Shown piece after piece: positions 55,451 through 64,000 of a DNA stretch of 64,000 nucleotides (the first letter of the stretch is position 1; each line of letters starts with the position of its first letter). Origin of the DNA: Odontesthes bonariensis (taxonomy: Eukaryota > Chordata > Actinopteri > Atheriniformes > Atherinopsidae); NCBI RefSeq assembly GCF_027942865.1, contig NC_134517.1:15715775-15779774 (forward strand), written 5' to 3'. The notes under the pieces are model-generated. The model was not told the origin of the DNA and did no database searches. It saw only the letters and a list, made by a program, of their open reading frames with translations. A program made the translations under genes and the position numbers.

Positions 55451-58089
55451 GTAAATGACAGCACGAAGCCCCGCCTTTCTCCACAATACAGTCGCTGTTA
55501 AATGGGAAGTGTTTCCCATGGCTGTGAAGAAAGTGTTAAGAGCCTCTGTGGCACAACACCCTGTATGGAATCCCATTTCTGACACTGCAATATATTTAAG
55601 ACGTGTTTTTCAAAATCAACAGTCCTCAAAGTCAGAAATTTGAGATAGTACCAGAAAATTAGGATTCCACGTCTGAAAATGAGCTTTCCATACCAAGTCT
55701 GTAGCCGTCTCATATTCAAAAACAAATGCAATGCCACGTGTTAATCATATTTACAGGCCAGCGGCAAAGTTTTCATCCTTAAGGACACAGTCAGTCACAG
55801 CTTCAGCTTCACAAGTTCCTTTTTAAGGATGTGGCGATTAACCATGAATTGTAAAGAAGAAAATGGATGTTACACAGATGCAAGGATGGGACTGAAAAGC
55901 TTAGGTGTGAACAGGGGAGGGTGCTGAGGGTGAGGCGGCCTGGTAAATTAAACTAACAGCTGTTTTCCGAGGGGACAAACAAGCACAGGAAAGGCTACTC
56001 AAGGTGAAGAGAGAGATGATGAGTTTGTAATGAAGTGAAATAGTACATCTCAGTTAAACCTAGATAAGGCTTACTAATGATAATGATAATTAAAAAAAAG
56101 TGCAAGTTAGCCAAAAATGCTTAATTCCTTCAATTTCCTTCACATTGGTAAAAATTGGGCTGGTGTCCAGGTGACTTGTCCTGGGCTTTAGTACTATTGT
56201 GATAATCAATAATAGATTTTTGTCACGTTTTAATTTTTCGATGCTTCAAATATTCGAGATTCCTGTCAGCATGTTTGAATAATAATTGAAAATTTTGAAA
56301 TATTAAGTCTTTTTTTTTGTTTTGTTTTAATTCACCACAACGGCATCAGTGGGCTTCTATACCACCATACCTCTGAGCTCATAACTGTTGGTTGCAATCC
56401 TATACAACTGTGCGCAGTGAAGATAGCCCTTACAAAACACTACGTATCACAGGCTCATGTTCAATACAACCCTTAAGGAAGTTCACTACTGTTTACATGC
56501 ATGGTCGCGCTAAATCATAATGTTAGACAGCTGTAATCACATCTGATGCTTCGTGCACCAGCGGAGTTCCCAAGCACCGAACACCATAATTCCTAGAACT
56601 CCGCCTGTCCCAAAAATAGTGCCTATGCCATATATAACCTTATCACTGAGGGAGTAGATATCAGGCTCTCCAGACCATAACCCCCCACAGTGCTGTTGTT
56701 TATCTTATTATTACAGAATTGGCGTTTAAGCGACTCACATTAGCCCCTGACCTTTATTCGACTAAATCTTGGCTTGTGTTTCAGTTGGAGCTGACGTTTG
56801 AGAAATTCAAATACCTAAGCTTCAGTGTGAATTGTAAATGATGTTGCCTAAGTATGTGGTCATAGCTAGTTGATTATAACTGAATAATTACCGCATCTGT
56901 TAAAGGAACGCAGACACTCAACCACTCCAGCGAATTTGGATCCACTGACACCAAGTCACTTGATATTAGTTGGATACAGAGATGTCTAACATTAGGTCCT
57001 GAATTAATCCTGCACATGTCCCTCTACTAATTTAAAAGGATTCAGTTTAGCAGATCTGCCAATAAGTAACTGCTCAGAGCTCCAAAACACAGATTGCATG
57101 GAAATGCAATTAAGGTTTACACTTAACTGCATCACAGCAGTGGTGAATTTCGACCCTTCACTTACATGAAAGTAGGTGTACAGATGCAAGAATCGGAAAA
57201 AACAAATTTATTTAAAATCCTTTTTTAAGCTCCTAGAAAAAGGTGGGCGAGTGCATCAGAAGTGGAGCAAGGTTCATCAGTAGAAATCTTACGTTTCAGT
57301 AACAGCACAGGGTGTGCAGCATGTTTTTTTTTTTTTTTTTTTTTTTATCTTGGTCAAGACCACCACAGCAAGCAGTCTTGGCAGTAAAAACAGAGGCAAG
57401 AGTGTGATTGTATCAGGCTGAATGAATGAAAAAGGCATGAGGGAGATGGCATTTCTGGACGGCACCCTGAATGTCTGCGTATCTACTAAAGTGGCCTCTG
57501 GTCTCCAGAGGCTTGGCAGAGGAGGACCGCTTGCAACATAGCTACTGATGAACAAATCATTTTTAAGATGGAGCGAAACAGCTCCGGCAAAGCACGAAAA
57601 ACATTTTTAGAAGAACACGTCGTCTCTTCAAAAATCTCTGTCCATGATGAGGACAATGGAATTTTGAAATGATTGGACATTCATTGCACAGGGGTGTTCA
57701 ACCCTCCGTTTCACATTATTTTAATAGAACAATTTGAAAGGAGTGAAAGACGCCGATTGGAAACAATTACACACTCTTCTATCATACAGGCTCATGAGCT
57801 ACAAAGACGGGGGGGGGGGGGGGGGCAACGTATTGAATTTTACTGGTTAGATTTTTATTTTTATTTCTTCGTAGACATTTGGAAAATGTGTAGTTTTTCT
57901 AGATGGAAGAGGTCGAGAGCAGGAGAGTTAAATGTACAGAATTGAACAAAAAAGTGGAATGAAAAGGAAACAAGTTCATTGCCTGTGAAGTGCATTAGAA
58001 AAAAAAAAAGAAAAATCTGCTGTGTACAACGTTAAAAAAAAAGCGTCTCAAATTGCTTTGATATTAGAAGCAATGTGTATGGATTAAGG

Positions 58090-58127
<38 letters not shown>

Positions 58128-58560
58128 ACTACAGAAGAGCATTTTTTTTCCCGTAGAAGTCCAAATGCATAAGCATTATTTAACTCCAGCACAAACAAAT
58201 AATTGATCCACCCATATTACAAACACTTTGTGACAATTTGGGCACAATTAAGCTATTTAGTCGGGATTTTGCAGTATTGCTGCTGCAAGTGTGCTCTGCA
58301 TAGTCCTGAACTTAAATGCTTCACACGCGGGTAAATCAACAGAATCTTTTCAAACTATTTTAACGTCATTAAGTCCTTCGAGCAAATCCTGCAGGAGCTG
58401 ATGCTGTCGGTGGAAAAACAGAAGACAGAGAGTTGACATTTGCAGCAAGTCACGCTGACATTTTTTGTTTCTTTTATAGACGGGAGACTTGTGTCAAGCT
58501 GTTCCGCCAATCTCACGTCAACTGGCTACAACTGTGAGAAGCACTTAGGTGCGCTATCAA
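55451..58560. other. intergenic between tbc1d4 and commd6; homopolymer-rich
   Basis: No gene recognised. It contains T23 (57,324-57,346), G17 (57,809-57,825) and A37 (58,090-58,126) homopolymers. Part of it, next to 58,560, should be the commd6 3' UTR. Confidence 0.4.
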
Positions 58561-60852
58561 TCACACGGTCTCCATTAGAGCTGCGATCTCCTTGAACTGC
58601 TTGTGAAAGTTCTGGAAGTAAAAAAACAAAAACAAATGTATAATGGCGTCAAAAATCGGGCCAAAAATACACAGTTCCACCAAAATTCCCATCAACAAAA
58701 CACAAACCTGGAACTGTGGAATGGTCATCTCAAAAGACCTCCGGCAAATCTGTCCGGAGGGCTCGACGAACTTCAGCAGTACAGTTACATACGGCGAGTT
58801 GAGAGATCGGCAAGTGTCCGAGCTCACTGCCGTCCCCAGCTTCCACTCCATGTCCACCAGCTAGAGCGAATCAAGTCACGTCAGCTCATCAGTTTCACTG
58901 GAAATATTTGAAAATAAGTGGCACTGCTTCTCTGAAGTAAAGCTGAACATACTTGGGAAACGCTGAGCATCGCGCGGGCCTCTTGCTGAGCGTGGACCAA
59001 TGCGCCGCGTTCACTCCACAGCCCGCGCAGCACCTGAAGGGAAGCTTTGGACCACTTGGTACTGCCTTCTTCCAGCTTTGTCACAACTTCGTCTGCGGAT
59101 AAGTTGCTCTTCCCACCGGACCTGGTCATATAAACCACTGATGTCACACTTTACAGCAGAGCAATGGGTTTCTTTATGCCTTTTATGATTTTGGCTTTCG
59201 CGACTGGCTTACATAAAAAAATTAAAAATGAATGCAGCATGCGACAACACTTGCTCAATGCAACTGGAAATGGTATTAAAGACACCTGAACGTCAGAGTA
59301 AGAAATCTGATGATGTTCCGCTGGGCTTCGTGATCCAGTCTTACCCCGGCCCTCTGAAATGTCTGCAGAGATGAACAAAAAAAAACAAAGTCAGGAGGGT
59401 AGGACTTAAAGAAAGGGTTCCAACAACTTAATAAAAAGAAAGAAAGAAATTCAAGGTAAATACTAACTCACTTGAGAAACTTCTGCCGAATCTACTCCAC
59501 TCGTCTTCCCTTGCAGATAAGTCAGAATGTGGTCACACTGAGGAGATTGTAAGATTATTAAACGCCACATCCTGTGCGACTTGTGCAGAGTGGCTGCTAA
59601 TGACTCCAAAATGAACACAACTGAATTCTATATCACATCCCATTGCTAATCCAAATAGGATTCCACAGCACACTCATTGTGTAGCTGACTCTTAAAAATG
59701 GACATTTCAAACCACTCTATTTTTAATTCCCTCCATTTCAGGAATTCGGTTTGTGAGAGGGGATATCATTGATATAATGCCAACAACAGGGCTGCACGGT
59801 GGAGTGGTTGCCTCATGGCAAGAGGGTTCCATGTTTGAATCCCAGCTGGGGCCTTTGTGTGTGGAGTTTGCTTGTAATTGGATTAAGCAGGTATAGAAAA
59901 TGGATGGATGGATGCCGACAACAACAGCAACACAACTGTCCTGTAAGCACTAAAACATCCCTCAGCTTTAAATATTAGTCGTTGCTGTGTAATTATATGT
60001 CTTTTTGTCACTTGTTTTGGCCTACGGGGGATTACATAAGACTGAATACACTTACTGCTTCTGTTAACAGATCTGGAGGGAGCCGGCAGATGTTTTCCAC
60101 CACGCTGTCGACGCCTGAAATACAGAAGTGACGCAGTTCGTTTATCACAAGACATTTATTCCCCATTCTTTCTGGACCCAACCGACGCCGATAAAATGCT
60201 CAGTAATCACAGAGTCATGCGAGAGCAGCTGTGGCTCCTTGCTCCTTGCTCCCCCCCAAGCAATTCTAACAGCATTTGTGATACAACTTATCTTGTCTCC
60301 GTGACAAGGGAAACAATACAAAATACCACCAACAGAGCACGGCAACCAAAGAGAAAAAGAATCAAAACTAACAAAAAATTTAAATAATAAAAAATTTTAA
60401 AAAACGTAGGAAAAAAGATTGACGGCAAATCCAAGACAAAACCGTTAATGCAGAAACGTGACACAAAGGGAAAACGACAAGTGTACATGAAACTACTTGC
60501 GCCCGTTTCCATTTCGTTCGTACGGTTGGAAGCGAAGTTAAAACAAGGTATTTTTGCTGCATTTTATTGTTGCCTGCGTCTGTGATCCCCGAACAGTCAT
60601 ACAAACGGACAAACTGGGACGTAGCAAAAGTAGCAGGAATAAGAAGTCGCTAAGCTACTGTTTGAAAGAAAGTGTGTGGTGCAAGAGAGACAGATAGAGA
60701 AACAGTGTTCATGTTAGCTACATAATCATATACTGTCAAGGTAGCCTTCGAAGTTCGGAATCTTTTCTTGCCTTCTATCAGTAGCTATCTACAGAAATGA
60801 ACGACATGAGGCTCTTTAAAAACCCACCGTATGATTCTTGTGGTTCTGGCAT
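58561..60852 (-). CDS. commd6: COMM domain-containing protein 6, seven coding exons
   Basis: Coding exons in order are 60852-60828, 60114-60056, 59537-59472, 59362-59286, 59121-58953, 58860-58708 and 58611-58561, all GT-AG with matching phases. The total is 600 nt, giving 199 residues plus stop. The C-terminal COMM domain (about residues 133-199) reads MEWKLGTAVSSDTCRSLN, SPYVTVLLKFVEPSGQI and FEMTIPQFQNFHKQFKEIAA, ending LMETV, close to human COMMD6. The N-terminal half (VVENICRLPPDLLTEACDHI, VSQTFQRAGVRLDHEAQRNI) is the helical domain seen in other COMMD proteins. COMMD proteins form the Commander complex in endosomal recycling and touch NF-kB control. Exon 1 begins at the only suitable ATG, MPEPQESYG. 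Confidence 0.93.
59789..59911 (+). mobile_element. tRNA-derived SINE with internal deletion, in commd6 intron 2
   Basis: The head GGGCTGCACGGTGGAGTGG carries an A-box-like region, and GTTTGAATCCCAGCTGGGG is a B-box-like region. GTGTGGAGTTTGC then jumps directly to AGAAAATGGATGGATGG, skipping the middle present in full-length fish copies. A 12-bp target duplication with one mismatch flanks it (ATGCCAACAACA at 59,777-59,788; ATGCCGACAACA at 59,912-59,923). Confidence 0.88.
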
Positions 60853-61846
60853 CTTTTGGTGTATCAGTCAGGCTACGGACTCAGGTTGCAGTTAAGCGCC
60901 TCTCTAGCTAAACTTGGCAACTTTTCTGGCCTCCTTTAAGGAGTTTGTGAAAACGTTGTTTTAGCGTAACATTCCAAAACAATTAGCGAAAAAGGAAAAA
61001 TGTTACTTTTCGAGCTGACAGCTTTTCCTCTGTTGAATTACTAGCTCGTATTTTTCTTCGTTGACATATGCTAAACCCTCCCACACGCTGTATGAAACCG
61101 TGCATACCGCCACCTACTGTACCGGAGTGTCTTCTTGTTGCTGCCATGAACAGACAAAGATAGTCAAGTAGGTACATATCTGGGACCTCTTGAAATCGAT
61201 ATCTCAGAATACCATGATTTGACTCTTTTTTGTCACACAACATGGTAAACTGAAAACCTTTGTGGTTTAAACCTTTTGTGGGACCTCTTTGCTGTCTTTG
61301 AATTGATTGAACAACAGCGCTGCCGTCTGGTGGAAATATGTGTCCTATTGGAAACGAATCAGGTTCCTGGTTTGATTTATGAACTGCAAAATTATTTTTA
61401 AAAAAGAAAAAAGAAAGGTAATTCACCGTCACTAAATAGTCAATTTGGAAGAACTTAATCCGAGCAAACAGCACTCGGCATATCTACTGTCATTCAATTC
61501 ATCTTAACCACGCCCACAATTTTGGAATAGTCCATCCTCGCATTGTCAGGCTTATTTGTGGGTGTTATATGAAAATCAATCTTTCGTTTTTGTGGATAAC
61601 TAAGCATGACACAACAAATGAGTGTGAAGTAATACTATAACTTGAGTAAAATTTTATTTACTGTGTCTATTGAAGTTCTAAGTGTCTGAGTGTAGTTTGT
61701 CCATAGTTTATTAATGCTTGCATGTCACCCATGCATGTTAACTTAATGTTAAGGTGGACAGACACGGAAGGGATTTCCAGCTGTCAAATAGACTTTTTGT
61801 AAAGCAGATTTAACTCTCATTTGACGGGAACACAAGAATCATACTA
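60853..61846. promoter_or_regulatory. divergent promoter interval between commd6 and uchl3
   Basis: The start codons face away from each other with 994 bp between them. The interval should hold both 5' UTRs and transcription starts, either one bidirectional or two separate promoters. It is not strongly CpG-rich and no TATA box was assigned. A 163-codon minus-strand frame here (60,983-61,474) has no recognised domain. Confidence 0.5.
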
Positions 61847-62695
61847 ATGGACTCTCCACGCTGGTTGCCCCTGGAGTCTAATCCAGAAGTATGTACTCTT
61901 TGTTTTTTCAAAACCCAAAAATATTCTACCGGAGCCATTCATTTGCAAGCATGTGAGGGCTGGCTAACTTGTAGCTAGCAGAGAAGAAAAGCTGAAGTCG
62001 GTGTGGTTGGTTTACTAATACAGCAGTTGTGTGACTCATATTTTTTCATTTGTGTCTTTTCATTTCAGGTCATGACTAAGGTACGTGCTGTTTTTTTTTT
62101 AGCGACTATTTTAACATTAAACAGGCCACAGTAGTTGGCTGCAAAGCGGTACACAGAGGCCTACTCTGCAGCGACGCTACATCAAATGTAACATTTTTTT
62201 GTTCTTTATTTTTACAAATACAAAGCACAAAGTCATGGAAGAACGTAACTGAACGGAGGGAACTTGCAATACCAGTGACAAGAAATGTTTGCCAATGGTG
62301 CAGTACTTGTGAAAAGCTGTGACCTTTTTCCACAACTTTAATACGTCAAGAAATTATTTCGCTGCTTACATTTTCTTCCCCATTTACATGACAATATGTT
62401 GTCTAGCTTGCAGTTATGTTTTGCAACCAGTAGATAAGAGCTCAACTGCAAGCCCAGACTCATACCAAGTTTATTCAGGTTCAGAAGGCTCGTGTATTTG
62501 TTGAATGGCAACCATATGGACACATGCTAGATAGTTGTAATAGTTTATTGTGTTTTAAATGTCGTTACTGTGGCAGAGAACTATTTGGCAGTGACACTTT
62601 TGGATAAATGTATAGTTTGTTCACATTCATCGATGTCAAGTGTAACTGTCTTATCAGTGCGTTTTCTATGGAGGGAGTTCAGCTTTTTAAAAATA

Positions 62696-62734
<39 letters not shown>

Positions 62735-63851
62735 AAAGTTTGGGTTGCTGACTGATTGTATTCAGGATTCAGCAACTACATGCGATGCATCTTTGATTCA
62801 ACTTTGTCAGGTTGTCTTGTCGTACATGCCAGTTTATTGTCAGCTTGTGTGCAGTTTGTCAGTTGTTTGGGTATGAAGCCAACCTGGCAGTTTGGGGATG
62901 TGTATGGACTGGATCCAGAACTTCTCAGCATGGTACCAAGACCTGTCTGTGCAGTGCTGCTTCTCTTCCCAGTCACAGAAAAGGTACCTATTCTCCACTC
63001 GCCATCTCATTAACCTTGTTAATTAATTCACAGAACGCCTACATTTTACCTTCAGATATTTGTTTTTTTTCTACGTGGTGTTTACGCGTCTGTGCTCCGA
63101 GAATCATTGTTTAAAGACTACTTATCTTCTGATCCTGCCCAGTATGAAGCATTTAAGCAAGAGGAAGAGGAGAGACTCAAAGACCAGCCGCAGGAGGTAT
63201 CCCCTGATGTCTACTTCATCAAGCAAACCATTGGGAATGCTTGTGGAACCATAGGATTAATTCATGCCGTGGCAAACAACCAGTCAAACCTGGACTTTGG
63301 TGAGTATTTACTGTGTTCGCATGATTGCAGACTGAGGAGTAAACGTGACAGAAAACTGACACCTCATTCGGTCAGTTATTTCCCTGCAGATTTGAAAAAA
63401 ATCTGTTAAAATACATTCACAACCCTTTTTCTTCCGCTGTTCCCCAGCAGCCAGTGTCACTTTTCCTCTTCACGAAGTAGCTTTTTTTTTATGATCAAAT
63501 TCGTTTATTTTTCTTATAATTATTTTCTAGATGTTTCTCTCAGCCATAAGATTTGAAAATCGGTCTTATTTCAAGTGAGCGTTCTAAATTCATGCATCTG
63601 CTCAGCTATGGATTGCATTTGTCATGTTCTGCTTTTGTTTTTAGTTTTTTGGTGACATTGATTTCAATGTTAAAGTCTTAGACGTTTGTTCCATAGCTAA
63701 CTGTTAAAGGTAAAGGTTGCAGTAGACTGTGTTGCATTACACATTATGTTGTTCTTTGCCTCTAGAACCTGATTCTCCTCTTCGGAAGTTTCTCGGACAA
63801 ACATCTAAAATGACCCCAGAAGAAAGGGCCACTTTCCTGGAAAAAGACGAG
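61847..63851 (+). CDS. uchl3: ubiquitin carboxyl-terminal hydrolase L3, exons 1-5 (continues beyond the window)
   Basis: Exons 61847-61888, 62069-62080, 62855-62983, 63143-63299 and 63766-63851 join in phase to about 142 codons. Exon 1 is [14 protein letters not shown]. Exon 2 is a 12-nt microexon, VMTK. Exon 3 has [20 protein letters not shown] and [13 protein letters not shown]. Exon 4 has [19 protein letters not shown], whose catalytic cysteine is Cys95 and oxyanion glutamine Gln89, the same numbering as human UCHL3. Exon 5 has [19 protein letters not shown]. The histidine and aspartate of the catalytic triad lie in exons beyond the right edge. The enzyme removes small adducts from ubiquitin and NEDD8 C-termini. 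L3 is preferred over L1 by [17 protein letters not shown]. Confidence 0.95.
62691..62734. repeat. (AT)n followed by T run in uchl3 intron 2
   Basis: About 14 AT units then about 17 T, about 120 bp upstream of the exon 3 acceptor. Confidence 0.9.
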
Positions 63852-64000
63852 GTAAGAAGATGCTGTAGAGAAACTTTGATCAAGAACGTGGTGGCAAAGC
63901 GATCTGAAATGGCTACTGATGGATTTTTGCCTTTTTAATTTGTGTGACCGGCGTGTCACAAGTGGAGTATCAGTATTCCCCCTGATAATCAGCTAAGCCT

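Noticed and set aside
60983-61474. 163-codon minus-strand open frame between commd6 and uchl3
   Set aside because: It includes a homopolymer-encoded Phe run, has no recognised motif and sits in the promoter interval; likely chance.

Overview
The window is vertebrate nuclear DNA, almost certainly from a teleost fish. Genes are split by many short GT-AG introns. Fish-type repeats are everywhere: an L2 tail ending in TTTGATTTG units, an RTE LINE with an ATGG tail, tRNA-derived SINE pieces, Tc1/mariner remnants, hAT elements and TTAA-target foldback elements. The gene order tbc1d4 - commd6 - uchl3 matches my knowledge of human 13q22. The species cannot be told from the sequence.

Layout. 1-20,200 is intergenic, carrying an L2 LINE fragment (1-944), a second LINE fragment, a helicase-like transposon fragment, a SINE 3' half, a 655-bp foldback element and CA microsatellites. 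20,250-54,700 is tbc1d4 (AS160), on the minus strand. I could join 23 coding exons in consistent phase into an uninterrupted 1249-residue frame with two PTB domains, five Akt-type sites and a Rab-GAP TBC domain with both catalytic fingers. 54,700-58,560 holds its 5' flank and an intergenic stretch rich in homopolymers. 58,561-60,852 is commd6 on the minus strand, seven coding exons and 199 residues. 61,847 to the right edge is the 5' part of uchl3 on the plus strand, five exons including a 12-nt microexon and the catalytic Cys95. commd6 and uchl3 are head to head with 994 bp between start codons.

The three genes act in membrane traffic (insulin/Akt-controlled Rab GTPase activation), COMMD/Commander-type endosomal or NF-kB functions, and ubiquitin/NEDD8 processing. 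Nothing links them beyond ancestral neighbourhood.

The most distinctive sequence structure is mobile. There are three TTAA-flanked elements, two of them near-perfect giant hairpins (arms about 283 and 392 bp), with two of the three only 238 bp apart in one tbc1d4 intron. Two hAT elements have perfect 8-bp target duplications; one supplies most of a tiny intron and the other carries a decayed BED-finger region. An RTE LINE keeps a 777-codon frame although part of its reverse transcriptase is missing in frame, and its apparent start codon comes from host DNA. I see no clearly new biological system; the foldback elements are the best candidates for follow-up. Exon joins were made by eye from splice sites, phase and family knowledge.
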